64,000 bases of DNA from Roseiarcus sp963782255 (lineage in GTDB: Bacteria; Pseudomonadota; Alphaproteobacteria; Rhizobiales; Beijerinckiaceae): positions 3,038,001 to 3,102,000 of the forward strand of contig CAWAIS010000001.1 in NCBI GenBank assembly GCA_963782255.1. Reading direction: 5' to 3'. Below the pieces are notes generated by a model that saw nothing but the letters and a program-made list of their open reading frames with translations, was not told where the DNA came from and did not search any database. Of the stretch, positions 54,408 through 63,272 are shown piece by piece. Every line of letters begins with the position of its first letter. Within the stretch, counting starts at the first letter, position 1. The position numbers and the translations under genes are program-made.

Positions 54408-54887
54408 ATGAAGTCCAACATTCTTCGCCTGCCCGCCGCCCTGCTCGGCTGCACGGCGCTGGCGTCGCTGGTCGCAGCGGGGCCCGCGTCGGCCCAGGAG
54501 GTCCGCCACAACGTGCGGACCGAACATCACTACGCGCACCGCTATACGCCGCACAACTACGAGGCGCGTCACTACGCGGCGCGTCACCATATCGTCGTGC
54601 GCCGCGAGGTCAGGCCGCGTTACGCATACGGATACGGACCCGGAGCGGCGGCCGGCAACGTTGTGGCGGGCGCCGGCCAGGCAGCAACCGACATTGTCGG
54701 CGGCGCAGGCGCGCTCGCGGCCGGCCTCGTCGGCGGCGTTCTCGGCGGTTATGACTGCGCCTACAGCTATCCGAGCGCCGCCTATCCGGGCGCCTATTGC
54801 CCCGCCTACGGGTACTACGGCACGGGATGGTATGACTATGGTTATCCCGGCTATGCCTACGGCTATGGATACCCCTACGCCTACTGA
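54408..54887 (+). CDS. Tyr/Gly-rich secreted protein 1
   Basis: The 159-residue protein (MKSNILRLPAALLGCTALAS) has a signal peptide ending at ASA-QEVRH. The middle has His/Tyr/Arg-rich sequence (HHYAHRYTPHNYEARHYAAR), then an Ala/Gly segment GGAGALAAGLVGGVLGG that could cross a membrane, and a Tyr/Gly/Pro tail (YGYYGTGWYDYGYPGYAYGY). No enzyme motif. The composition is like adhesive or cell-surface structural proteins. A second gene of the same style follows at 55305. A hairpin terminator is at 54994. Confidence 0.78.
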   Translation: MKSNILRLPAALLGCTALASLVAAGPASAQEVRHNVRTEHHYAHRYTPHNYEARHYAARHHIVVRREVRPRYAYGYGPGAAAGNVVAGAGQAATDIVGGAGALAAGLVGGVLGGYDCAYSYPSAAYPGAYCPAYGYYGTGWYDYGYPGYAYGYGYPYAY

Positions 54888-54993
54888 TACCCCTACGATC
54901 GGCGGCGGCGGCTTTGGCGGGCATGGTGGCGGCGGGGCGCACGTTCCGTAACAACCGCCGTAACAACTCCGGCGACGCGCTCGCGGGCTCTCG

Positions 54994-55019
54994 GGGCGGA
55001 CCTTCCGGTCCGCCCTTTC
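54994..55019 (+). terminator. Rho-independent terminator after secreted protein 1
   Basis: GGGCGGACC, TTCC, GGTCCGCCC and TTTCG form a near-perfect hairpin about 107 bp after the stop. From 55020 to 55304 no gene is seen. Confidence 0.7.
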
Positions 55020-55304
55020 GCGCCCGCCCGCGCTCGGGCCGTCAACCCGTTCCTTATTTGGAAGCGGAATGGTCTTGAGACGATGCGTGAGGCGGGTACG
55101 ACTTCCGATCCAGAACGCCTCATTTTAAACTTTATTTCAACTATCCAATACACGTTCTCCGGCGAAAAGGACTGTCTCCACGCGCGGACGCCCGAATTCG
55201 TTATTGGATCGACGCTTGCGAATCGATCACGCCGCACTATCTCTCAAAGTACAAGGGGGCGAATCGGCGGCGCGGCGCGCCGCCCATCAGAAAGGGAGGT
55301 CGCC

Positions 55305-55928
55305 ATGACAAAGGGCGCTCTTCGAGTTTCGGCCATCGCGCTCGGCGTCAGCGCTTTCGCCGCAGTAACGCCGCTCTCCGACGCGACTGCGGCGACGGTC
55401 CATCATTACGCACACGGTTTCCACGGGCATGTCGCGCATGCCTATGGGCGCCACTACGGCCATCGCTACGCGTACGGCTATGGCCATCGCTACGGCTACC
55501 GCTATGGCCATCGCTACGGCTACGGCTATGGCTATAACCCCGGCGCGGCGGCCGCCGCCGGCGCAATCATCGGACTGGGCGCCGCGGCCGCCTATCCCTA
55601 TAATTGCGGCTATGGCCCCTATGGATATCCCTATGGCGGATATCCGTACGGCGCCTGCGCGGACTACGGCTATTACGGACCGTATTACGGCGACTACGGA
55701 TTTGGCTACGGCTACCCGGGCTACTATGGCTACGGCGGCTATGGCGGCTATGGTCACCGCTTCGGCTACGGCTACGGCGGCCGCTTCCATGGGGGAGGGG
55801 CGCGGTTCGCCACCGGAAACTTCGGCCATATGGGCTTCGGCGGCGCCCACATGGGCGGCTTCGGCGGCGCCCACATGGGCGGCTTCGGCGGCGCCCACAT
55901 GGGCGGGGGCGGCATGCACATGCGCTAG
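55305..55928 (+). CDS. Tyr/Gly/His-rich secreted protein 2
   Basis: The 207-residue protein (MTKGALRVSAIALGVSAFAA) follows AAAGGGAGGT. A signal peptide ends near DATA-ATVHH. The rest is repetitive: His/Tyr/Gly units such as GHRYGYRYGHRYGYGYGY, an Ala/Gly segment with PGAAAAAGAIIGLGAAAAYP, many YGYYG repeats and, at the end, three copies of GFGGAHMG. Only two Cys are present (NCGY, GACADYG). It is a paralogue in style of the upstream gene (both have an Ala/Gly segment followed by YGY repeats). Surface or matrix role suspected; no function known. Confidence 0.75.
   Translation: MTKGALRVSAIALGVSAFAAVTPLSDATAATVHHYAHGFHGHVAHAYGRHYGHRYAYGYGHRYGYRYGHRYGYGYGYNPGAAAAAGAIIGLGAAAAYPYNCGYGPYGYPYGGYPYGACADYGYYGPYYGDYGFGYGYPGYYGYGGYGGYGHRFGYGYGGRFHGGGARFATGNFGHMGFGGAHMGGFGGAHMGGFGGAHMGGGGMHMR
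55833..55904. repeat. Three perfect 24-bp repeats coding GFGGAHMG
   Basis: The 24-bp unit (GGCTTCGGCGGCGCCCACAT plus GGGC) is present three times without mismatch at 55833, 55857 and 55881. It lies inside the secreted protein 2 gene, so copy number could vary by slippage. Confidence 0.9.
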
Positions 55929-56100
55929 GGGACGCGAATTCGCTTCGGGCGGCACATCGGGCCGCCAGTCATCGCTTGCCGCGCCCGATCTTTTAACGAA
56001 GCCGTCGACGTAGACCTCGTCGAATTCGCCAGCGTCGCTCTCGCGGGAAGGCGGGAACGGCGGAAGCGCGCCGACCCGCTGCAGTGGCTGCCACGACAAT

Positions 56101-56420
56101 TCATTTCCGAAATGCAAAATCTGTGCTATAGGCTTTCTGATGGGGATTGCGTTCAACAGCAAGGAGACAAGGGAAAATGAGCCCGCGCCCGAGACGGGGG
56201 GCCAAATTGTACGGATGTCTGTCGCTAAAAAATGGGCCGCGCGAAAAAAAATGCCCGACTCGCGCGTAACCCCCGCGTAACCCATTGAAAAGTCCCGATT
56301 CGCCAAAGGAAAGCAAGGAAATACAAGGTTAATTCCTTGCATTTTCCTTGCATTTGGTTTGGTCTGGCTTGGATTCGGCTTGGTTTGGCTTGGTTGGCAT
56401 TAAACTGGCATGGAACGTTG
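56101..56420 (+). repeat. Dispersed intergenic element, copy B
   Basis: TGCTATA at 56124 is followed 152 bp later by CGTAACCCATT at 56276, then GAAAAGTCCCGATTCG, CCAAAGGAAA and the inverted pair TGCAAGGAA / TTCCTTGCA-type tail, and a run of TTGG-rich repeats (GGCTTGGATTCGGCTTGG and similar). An 11-bp stretch (GCGTAACCCCC) is duplicated just before the core. From the core onward about 115 bp are nearly identical to copy C in reverse orientation. Confidence 0.78.
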
Positions 56421-56500
56421 TTTATGACTCGCGTACCCATCCGCTTGGCCCGGCGCGCCGGATCCGGCTAGACGAAGGCGCCGTCCGTCCGGAAGCCCTC

Positions 56501-57970
56501 ATGTTTCTGCCGTCCCGCTCATCCCGAACCGATGGATTGGCGATCTTCGCCGTTGCGGCCTTCGGCCTCGCCGTCGCGACCACTCTGGCGCTCGACAGGG
56601 TCGGCGCCCCGGACGGTCTCGTCCGGGGAGCGGCGCCCGTGCTCGTGCTGGTCGGCTTCGCAACGATCGGGATGGGCGCCCACAATGCTGACCTCGCGTC
56701 CTTCCTGGCCGCGAGGCGCGGGCTCCATCCGTTCTACGGCGCCCTGACCGTCGCCGCGGCGGCCGCCGGGATGACCTTGAGCCTCGACCCCGGGTTCGGC
56801 CGCTCCCCGAACCCGCCCTTTCTGGCCTGGGGCGCGGGCGTCGTGCTTGCCGCAGCCGGTTTGGCGCCGCTCGTGAGAAGGTTCGGCGCGACATGGCCGA
56901 GCGACGTCATCGCAACCCGTTTCCCGATCGCGCCCTTACGGATCGTCTTCACCGTGCCCGTCTGGACGACCGCGGCGTTGACCGCGTTCGCGGGCTATCG
57001 GTCCGCCGTCACCGCGGTCGCGCCGCTGGTCGCCTCGAACCGCGCGTGGGGCGAGGCCATTGTGGCGATCGTCATCGCCATGTGCGTGACCCCCGGAGGC
57101 CTTGCCGGCGTGGTCTGGTGCGGTGCGGCGGGCGCTGCGACGATCGCGATCGTCGCAATCGTGGGCGCGGCGTCGGCATGGGGAATGGGCGCGCCCCTCG
57201 CTGCGGCGGCTGTGCCCTTCTCCATGTCCGCCGCGCTGACGTCGCCGTATTCGCAGGCCGCCGCAGCCGCCGCGTTGCTTGCCATCGCGAGCTTCTTCGC
57301 GCTCGAGCCCGCGGCGATGGCTAGCCGCAACGCTTGGTCGGCGGTCAAGAGCGGCTTTGGCGGCGCCGTGCTCTTGACGGGGTTCGCGGTCGCGGGAGGC
57401 ATATGCGTTTCGACCTTCGCAATCGGCCCGGGTCCCAACGCCTCGAACCCGGTCGTCGCTTCGCTCGCCGCCGCCGCTATGCTCGCCTCAGCGCTGACCC
57501 TCGCCTGCGTCGGCGTCCATGGAACAGCGCGCGCGTTTGGCCTCGCGCTCGCGGCGCCGCGCAAGCCGTTTCCAACGCTCGCCAGCGTGCGGCTGGCGCG
57601 GATGCGCGCAGCCCAACTCGTCGCCGTGATCGCCTGCGCAGCGGTTGACAGCCGGGGGCTCCTCGAACCGCAGGCCGCTCTGACGCTCGCTCTCGCGCTG
57701 TCGCTGGCGGTGACGCTGCCGCTCCTTGGCCTCGCGGCGATCGGGCGGGCAGGGCCGGCGTCCGTAACCGCGGCCATGGCCGTCGAGCTCGGAGCGGGAT
57801 ACGCGCGGCTCGGCGCCTCGCCGCTTTCGATTGAAGGACGAGGCCTCATCGAAACCGCGGCGTTCGTCGCCGGCGTCGCCTTCGTCGCCGGGGCGCTGGT
57901 TTCGCTGATCGCTCCGCGGCGCGGCCCGCCGCCCACGCCGGGTCCGTTCGATCCCTTCGCCTCAGGATAG
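56501..57970 (+). CDS. Multi-pass membrane protein, sodium:solute symporter-like
   Basis: The 489-residue protein (MFLPSRSSRTDGLAIFAVAA) has about 12-13 hydrophobic segments. HNADLASFLAARRGLHPFYG with ALTVAAAAAGMTLSL resembles the start of SSS-family (PutP/ActP) transporters, as does WPSDVIATRFP near residue 130. The later segments are Ala-rich and weakly conserved. No substrate can be named. Its stop overlaps the stop of the convergent phosphatase gene by 9 bp. The ATG at 56501 lacks a strong ribosome-binding site. Confidence 0.6.
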   Translation: MFLPSRSSRTDGLAIFAVAAFGLAVATTLALDRVGAPDGLVRGAAPVLVLVGFATIGMGAHNADLASFLAARRGLHPFYGALTVAAAAAGMTLSLDPGFGRSPNPPFLAWGAGVVLAAAGLAPLVRRFGATWPSDVIATRFPIAPLRIVFTVPVWTTAALTAFAGYRSAVTAVAPLVASNRAWGEAIVAIVIAMCVTPGGLAGVVWCGAAGAATIAIVAIVGAASAWGMGAPLAAAAVPFSMSAALTSPYSQAAAAAALLAIASFFALEPAAMASRNAWSAVKSGFGGAVLLTGFAVAGGICVSTFAIGPGPNASNPVVASLAAAAMLASALTLACVGVHGTARAFGLALAAPRKPFPTLASVRLARMRAAQLVAVIACAAVDSRGLLEPQAALTLALALSLAVTLPLLGLAAIGRAGPASVTAAMAVELGAGYARLGASPLSIEGRGLIETAAFVAGVAFVAGALVSLIAPRRGPPPTPGPFDPFASG

Positions 57971-58786
57971 CGGGACCAGCAAGCGACGCGCCTCGTCATA
58001 AACGCGTCGATCCCCGGCGGCCAGGATGCGCCCGCCGTTGACGACCTCCTCGCCGTCCCAGGTCGTAATGACGCCCCCTGCTCCCTCGATGATCGGCGTC
58101 AGCGCGATCACGTCATGCGGCTTCAAGTTCGTTTCGATGACGAGGTCGACGAAGCCTGCCGCCAGCGCGCAGTAGGCGTAGCAATCGCCGCCAAAACGGG
58201 GAAGACGCGCCTTCCTCTCGACGCGCAGATAGGCGTCGCGATCGGATTCGTCGCGGATGAGCATGGGGCTCGTCGTCATCACGGTCGCCTCGCTGATCGC
58301 GGCGCAGGCGCGCGTGCGAAGGGTCCGGGTCATCCATTCGACGGGAAGCGCATCGCCGCGGGTCGGCGCAAGGGTGCGCAGCTTCGCGCGCCCGCCGTCC
58401 CCATAAAACCGCTCGCGAGTGAAGGGTTGCGCCATCATGCCGTACACCGGCCGGCCGTGATGCATGAGGCCGATCAGGGTCCCCCAGGTGGGCATGCCCG
58501 AGATGAAGCTCTTTGTGCCGTCGATCGGGTCGAGCACCCAGACGTATTCGGCGTCGGGCCGGTCTTGCCCATATTCCTCCCCGATGACGCCATGGGCGGG
58601 AAAAGTCTGTCCGATCAGCCGACGCATGGCGGCCTCCGCGCCGCGGTCCGCTTCGGTCACGGGGTCGAAAACGCCGCCCTTCGACTTGTCCTCCGCCCCG
58701 ATGGCGCTGCGAAAGAAAGGGAGAATCACCTCTCCCGAAACCTGGGCCAAACGCTCGACGAAAGCCGCGAAATCGACTGCGGTCAT
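57962..58786 (-). CDS. hisN: Histidinol-phosphatase, inositol-monophosphatase family
   Basis: The 274-residue Mg-dependent phosphatase (MTAVDFAAFVERLAQVSGEV) has the metal motifs GEEYG, VWVLDPIDGTKSFISGMPTW and the third site KPHDVIALTPIIEGAGG (usually WD, here HD). This branch contains HisN enzymes that remove phosphate from histidinol phosphate. A neighbouring N-formylglutamate amidohydrolase gene in the same orientation is the usual partner in alphaproteobacteria. The frame is open to 58837, but the start at 58786 fits family length. Confidence 0.85.
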   Translation of the reverse strand: MTAVDFAAFVERLAQVSGEVILPFFRSAIGAEDKSKGGVFDPVTEADRGAEAAMRRLIGQTFPAHGVIGEEYGQDRPDAEYVWVLDPIDGTKSFISGMPTWGTLIGLMHHGRPVYGMMAQPFTRERFYGDGGRAKLRTLAPTRGDALPVEWMTRTLRTRACAAISEATVMTTSPMLIRDESDRDAYLRVERKARLPRFGGDCYAYCALAAGFVDLVIETNLKPHDVIALTPIIEGAGGVITTWDGEEVVNGGRILAAGDRRVYDEARRLLVPLS

Positions 58787-59026
58787 GTCAGAAATCCACC
58801 TCAGAGTTATGCGGCAGTCGCATGTCTGCCATCCCAATCACGAGGGCGCGGACGGGCGAGCTCGCGCTGCGACGACCGCAATCTCCTGTTTTTATTACGC
58901 TTATCCTCCAGCCAAGATTAACCGAGCCCTCACGCATGGTTCCGGCATGAACGTTTTCAGCGGAAGGCGGCGTATCGGAGGAAGAAAACTCTTGCAAGTG
59001 AGCCGGGCAACGGCGATATTGTTGCG

Positions 59027-59117
59027 GTGCGGCATTGACTTGCCGCATATGCCCTCCTTGGGCGTTTCCTCCCTAGACTGAAGGCCGCCGTGGCGACATG
59101 GCGGCCTCCTTTTTTGT
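59027..59117 (+). ncRNA. suhB/mmgR-like small RNA
   Basis: CCTCCTTGGGCGTTTCCTCCCT at 59053-59074 resembles the conserved loop region of the alphaproteobacterial suhB/mmgR sRNA (unpaired CCTCC motifs). It is followed by a strong terminator: GGCCGCC (59083), loop, GGCGGCC (59100-59106), then TCCTTTTTT. A promoter with TTGCAA at 58992 and GATATT at 59015 (17 bp apart) would start it near 59027. It lies next to an inositol-monophosphatase-family gene, as suhB RNA often does. mmgR limits PHB granule accumulation in Sinorhizobium. Family assignment is from memory of the motif. Confidence 0.62.
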
Positions 59118-59267
59118 CTGGACCCCTGGAACCCCTCGGCCTGGCGGCGATCGTCGCCCAGAGCGGCAGCTGCGCCTCGCAGACTTGGCCGCTCCCTTCG
59201 AGCGTCGCGTGCAGCGAGGCTCCGGTGCTGCGGCGCCGAAGGAAGGTCCGGCTCAGCGACGTCACCG

Positions 59268-60158
59268 CTATTCGGCCGCAAGGCGGCCCGAGCCGAGGTC
59301 GCCTCCGAATTCTCGCGCGAGCGCCGTGACGGCGGTCAGAATATCCTCGCGGAGGGCAGCCCAGTTCCCGGTCCGAGAGATGGCGCGCTCGTCGAGATAA
59401 AGCGCCCTCGCGATCTCGATCTGAACCGCATGGACGCCCTCGGCCGGCGCGCCGAAATGCTCGGTGATGAAACCTCCGGCGAAGGGCTTGTTGCGGCGAA
59501 CCCGGTAGCCCGAGGCGCGCAGGCGGCTTTCCAGGATCTCGACGACGCGCGGCGAAGCGCTCGCGCCGTATCGATCGCCGAGCACGACATCCAACCCGCT
59601 GACATCGGCCGCATTGCTCGGCATGGAATGGCAATCCAGAAGCACCGCCAGGCCGAAGCGGCCTTTCGCGCGCCTGAGAAGGGCTTCCAAGCGGCCGTGA
59701 TAAGGCTTGTACAGGCTCTCGATGCGCCCGAGCCCCTCGGACACCGATATCGGCTGCTTGTAAATCGCCTGCGCGTCGCCGACGACCCGGGGAATCGTGC
59801 CAAGTCCGACTGCGACCCGCAAGGAGCGGGTGTTGGCGAAATCCGGAAGGGGTCCGCAGAAGATCTGGGGATCGAGCTCGTAGGGCTCGCGATTCACGTC
59901 GAGATAAGCGCGCGGAAAGAGCGCCCGCAGCAGAGGCGCGCCGAGCCCGACGCATGGCAGGAACAGTTCGTCGACGAAAGCGTCCTCCGACCGGCGCAGC
60001 GTCAGAGGATCGAGCCGTGAGGCGGCGAGAAACCGTTCGGGATAAGTCGACCCCGAGTGGGGTGAACTGAAGACGAGCGGCGAGGCCAGCCGGACCGGCT
60101 CGACCGTCTCGATCGGGCGCGGAAAGTCCGCTTTCGCCTGTCGCTCGAGATCGTCCAT
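59268..60158 (-). CDS. N-formylglutamate amidohydrolase
   Basis: The 296-residue zinc enzyme has LASPLVFSSPHSGSTYPERF (metal-binding His-Ser-Gly loop), LRRSEDAFVDELFLPC, YLDVNREPYELDPQIF, LAVLLDCHSMPSN and GGFITEHFGAPAEGVHAVQI. It releases formate from N-formyl-L-glutamate in the last step of one histidine degradation route, or acts on related amides. No hut gene is in the window. It is upstream of hisN on the same strand. Confidence 0.9.
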   Translation of the reverse strand: MDDLERQAKADFPRPIETVEPVRLASPLVFSSPHSGSTYPERFLAASRLDPLTLRRSEDAFVDELFLPCVGLGAPLLRALFPRAYLDVNREPYELDPQIFCGPLPDFANTRSLRVAVGLGTIPRVVGDAQAIYKQPISVSEGLGRIESLYKPYHGRLEALLRRAKGRFGLAVLLDCHSMPSNAADVSGLDVVLGDRYGASASPRVVEILESRLRASGYRVRRNKPFAGGFITEHFGAPAEGVHAVQIEIARALYLDERAISRTGNWAALREDILTAVTALAREFGGDLGSGRLAAE

Positions 60159-60289
60159 CGTCTCTCCGCCGCTAAGGCGCGCTTGCTCTTGGCCAGCGAT
60201 TGGGGTTTATCATACGCTTAGGATATAGGGCGGACCACGCCCGCGAACCACTTCAAGGAATCTTTACCGGGGCGCCGCAAGGTTGCAAG

Positions 60290-60327
60290 CCTCAAAAGGG
60301 GAGAGGCAGGCCTCAAAAGGGGAGAGG
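60290..60327. repeat. 21-bp-period tandem duplication of the cpdR ribosome-binding site
   Basis: CCTCAAAAGGGGAGAGG occurs at 60290-60306 and 60311-60327. The second copy places GGGGAGAGG directly before the cpdR ATG; the first copy leaves a spare ribosome-binding sequence 21 bp upstream. Confidence 0.85.
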
Positions 60328-60328
60328 A

Positions 60329-60712
60329 ATGCGTACGCCGGTCGAGATTTCACCCAAGATCCTGCTAGCCGAGGACGACAACGACATGCGTCGCTTCCTC
60401 GTCAAGGCGCTGAAGAACGCCGGCTATTCGGTGGCCTCGTTCGATAATGGCATGTCTGCATACAATCGCTTGCGCGAAGAGCCGTTCGAATTGCTCCTGA
60501 CCGACATCGTCATGCCGGAAATGGACGGAATCGAACTGGCCCGGAGAGCAACCGAACTCGATCCCGAAATCAAGGTCATGTTCATCACCGGCTTCGCGGC
60601 GGTGGCCTTGAACCCGGACAACAGCGCGCCGAAAGACGCGCGGATCCTGTCAAAGCCGTTTCACCTTCGCGACCTCGTCAATGAAGTCGAGCGGCTTCTG
60701 AAGGCGGCCTGA
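60329..60712 (+). CDS. cpdR: Single-domain response regulator CpdR
   Basis: The 127-residue receiver-only protein (MRTPVEISPKILLAEDDNDM) has EDD, phospho-acceptor Asp in FELLLTDIVMPEMDGIELAR, Thr in MFITGFAAVA and Lys in ILSKPFHLRDLVNEVERLLK. This matches CpdR, which in its unphosphorylated form localises ClpXP to the cell pole and promotes degradation of CtrA. With ctrA at 33 kb the window thus has two parts of the cell-cycle circuit. A duplicated ribosome-binding site lies just upstream. Confidence 0.9.
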   Translation: MRTPVEISPKILLAEDDNDMRRFLVKALKNAGYSVASFDNGMSAYNRLREEPFELLLTDIVMPEMDGIELARRATELDPEIKVMFITGFAAVALNPDNSAPKDARILSKPFHLRDLVNEVERLLKAA

Positions 60713-60758
60713 AACGAATCAAGCCCGCCGGCTTTCCGTGAGCTCAAGCAGACACGGG

Positions 60759-61534
60759 ATGCGCGCCGGTGGGCTCATGTCGACTCTCGCCCTCGTCTGG
60801 GCCCTCGCGTCTCCCGTCAACGCCGAGCCCTCGCGGCTCGATTCGATCCTCTCGGCTCACGTCCTGCGCGTCGGCACGACGGGCGACTACCGCCCGTTTT
60901 CCGCGCTCGACCGGTCGAGCGGAGACTATTCCGGCTTCGACATCGACATGGCGCGCTCGCTCGGCCGGGCGCTCGGCGTGACAGTCGCGTTCGTGCCCAC
61001 GACCTGGGCAAATCTCGCGCACGACATGGAAAACGGCCGCTTCGACATCGCGATGGGCGGCGTCTCGGTCACGCTCGACCGGCAGAAGAAGGGCTTCTTC
61101 TCGGCGCCCTATCTGCGCGACGGGAAAACGCCGATCGCCCGCTGCGCGGATCAGGACAGGTATCGGACTCTCGCCAACTCGACCGCGCCGGCGTGCGCGT
61201 GATCGTCAATCCCGGCGGGACGAACGAGCGCTTCGACCGCGCCCATCTGCACGCAGCCGACATCGTCACTTATCCCGACAATCTGACGATCTTCGATGAA
61301 CTCGCCAAAGGCGACGCCGACGTCATGATCACGGACGCGTCCGAGACCCGCTACCAGGAGAAGCTCCACCCGGGCGCATTGTGCGCAATCCACCCCGACA
61401 AACCCTTCGACTTCGCCGAAAAGGCCTACTGGATGGCGCCCGACCGCGCCCTGAAGGCGTTCGTGGACCAATGGCTGCACCTGGCGGTCGAGGACGGCGA
61501 GTTCGACGCGACTTATACAAAATGGTTTAGATAA
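60759..61534 (+). CDS. Periplasmic substrate-binding / cyclohexadienyl dehydratase-like protein, frameshifted
   Basis: The first part (MRAGGLMSTLALVWALASPV, signal peptide ending at VNA-EPSRL) reads LRVGTTGDYRPFSALDRSSG, FDIDMARSLGRALGVTVAFV and FDIAMGGVSVTLDRQKKGFF. The second part is in another frame: RVIVNPGGTNERFDRAHLHA, DVMITDASETRYQEKLHPGA and YWMAPDRALKAFVDQWLHLA. One C is missing near 61177 (AACTCGACC where AACCTCGACC would restore the frame). Joined length is 258 residues, normal for PheC-type dehydratases and SBP family 3. It is either an assembly error or an inactivating mutation. Confidence 0.8.
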
Positions 61535-61559
61535 ATAGACTAGGGCCAGGCGGCTAAAG

Positions 61560-61870
61560 ACCGCCGTCAGGGCCAAAGCCGCCAAATTAAAACAAGCCAA
61601 ACCAAGCTAAATCCAAGCCAGACCAAACCAAATGCAAGGGAAATGCAAGGAATTAACCTTGTATTTCCTTGCATTTCCTTTGGCAAATCGGGACTTTTCA
61701 ATGGGTTACGAGCGAGTTGGCCGAAAATTTTTTCACTTAGGCCCTTTCCCTCGCTTTTCCCCGGCCCTCGGCCGTCTTTGACCCGCATGATACCCGATCC
61801 CCGCCATTTGGGAAAGGTATCACGATTTCTGATTTTCTCTAAGAGATTGTTGGCTCTTAAATAGCATTGG
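61560..61870 (-). repeat. Dispersed intergenic element, copy C
   Basis: On the minus strand TGCTATT at 61866 is followed 156 bp later by CGTAACCCATT at 61710, then GAAAAGTCCCGATTTG, CCAAAGGAAATGCAAGGAAA, the inverted pair TGCAAGGAA / TTCCTTGCA and a TTGG-rich tail. It is about 93% identical by eye to copy B over some 115 bp from the core onward. From 61870 to 61991 nothing else is seen. Confidence 0.78.
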
Positions 61871-61991
61871 CTGCGGGTAGTGTTTTCATTTCGGTTTTTT
61901 CGGTAATGACCGAGCTTCACCGGGTAGAGCCCTGAGGGATCGCCGACCAACCGCCATCATCGCCCCGGGCGGCCGCGGTGGCCGCCATCGC

Positions 61992-63234
61992 TCAGAAAAT
62001 GCGTCGGGCATAAGGCAGGCGCAGGATCACAAAGTTGGTGAACGCGAAAGAGCCGACGATCGCGCCGATCACCGTCACGATGAGGCGCAGCCCTTTCGGT
62101 CCCGGCGCCCCGATCAGTGCCCATTGCAGTAGCATGACGATCGGCATGTGGAAGACATACACCGCAAGCACATTGGCGGCGAGAACGCGCCACACCTGGC
62201 CAGTTCCGATCGCCAGCTCGCGGAACGCGACAGGCAGCCCGACGCAAAACCCGACGCAGAGGAAGGCCTCCCAGGCGCACATCAACCAGTTCCCGGAGTT
62301 CGGGGCCGCGGACCGTGGCGAAGGCGGCCCAAAGGTAGGCTAAGGCCGCGAGCCCGACGCCGACCGCGAGCCACGCCAGTCCGCGCCGCGTCGGCATGGT
62401 TTCGATCCACCGCCTCGGACCGGCGAGGACGCCGATCACGAACAGGCTCGCGTATTGCGGGATATGCGCCGGCTCCATCTGGATGAAGCCCAGAAACCCG
62501 ATCCAGCGATCCTGCGGATACCAGATGCGGATGACGAACGTCGCCGCAGCGAGCAGGACTGCATAGGCGGCGATCGCGCCATGCGTCGGCGGGTTCCGGG
62601 CGGCCGATCCGCGATCCGCGGGGATGACCGCGCGCACCGCCGCGTAAAGCAGGGCGTAGACCAGCAGATGCTCGAGAAACCAAAGGTGGCCGAAGTTGAA
62701 TGGAGGCCAAGACTCCCGCTCGGGCCAGAAGCCCGGCTTCGGCACGTCCCCGAAGAAGTACCTGTGTAAGGGCCCCTGCGGCGGGAAGTACTTCGTCAAA
62801 TAGGTCCAGTAGCTGACTGGCGGTACAGCCGGATTGAGGGCGAGATGGGCCCAGCCCATGATGGGCACGATCGCGAACGTGCCGAACAGCAGTGGCAGCC
62901 CAAGCCGGCGGCCGCGATCGCGGAGGAACGCGGCCGCGCCCTTGCGATCGAAAGCGCCCGGCGTGAAGTAGCCCGCAAGGAAGAAGAAGAGGCCCATGAA
63001 GAAGGCCGCGTTGACGCCAAGGAATACCGACGCTCGCACGAGCGGCGGATCCGGCAGCGGGATTTCGGGGGGATGCGCCGTGACATAGGCCTCGACCGAA
63101 TGGTGGGCGACCACCAGCATGATCAGGACGACGCGGAGTGCGTCGACATGGGCGAGGTGGCCTAGGGAGCGCGCACGGGCGGATGCCGAAGCCGGCGCCG
63201 CCTGAGCCGATTTGTCCAGGATGGTCGCACTCAT
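61992..63234 (-). CDS. Acyltransferase family 3 membrane protein, frameshifted
   Basis: The protein starts MSATILDKSAQAAPASASAR at 63234 and has the acyltransferase-3 opening HVDALRVVLIMLVVAHHSVE with the catalytic-type His pair (HHS), then about ten TM segments including FFLAGYFTPGAFDRKGAAAF and FGHLWFLEHLLVYALLYAAV. After PELRELV the frame shifts near 62285. The last part (MCAWEAFLCVGFCVGLPVAF, VLAVYVFHMPIVMLLQWAL, FVILRLPYARRIF) lies in another frame. One extra base explains this. Joined length is about 413 residues. Members transfer acyl groups to sugars or glycans at the membrane. Error or recent mutation. Confidence 0.8.
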
Positions 63235-63272
63235 GATCGTTTCCACCTCGAAGCGCCGGACGACATTTGCCC

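Noticed and set aside
55429..56013. Plus frame of 194 codons overlapping secreted protein 2
   Set aside because: Ala/Thr/Met-rich alternative frame of a repetitive gene, without a ribosome-binding site.
61643..61864. Small ORF MQGINLVFPCISFGKSGLFN and its counterpart near 56287
   Set aside because: It runs antisense through the dispersed repeat and appears only because of the repeat itself.
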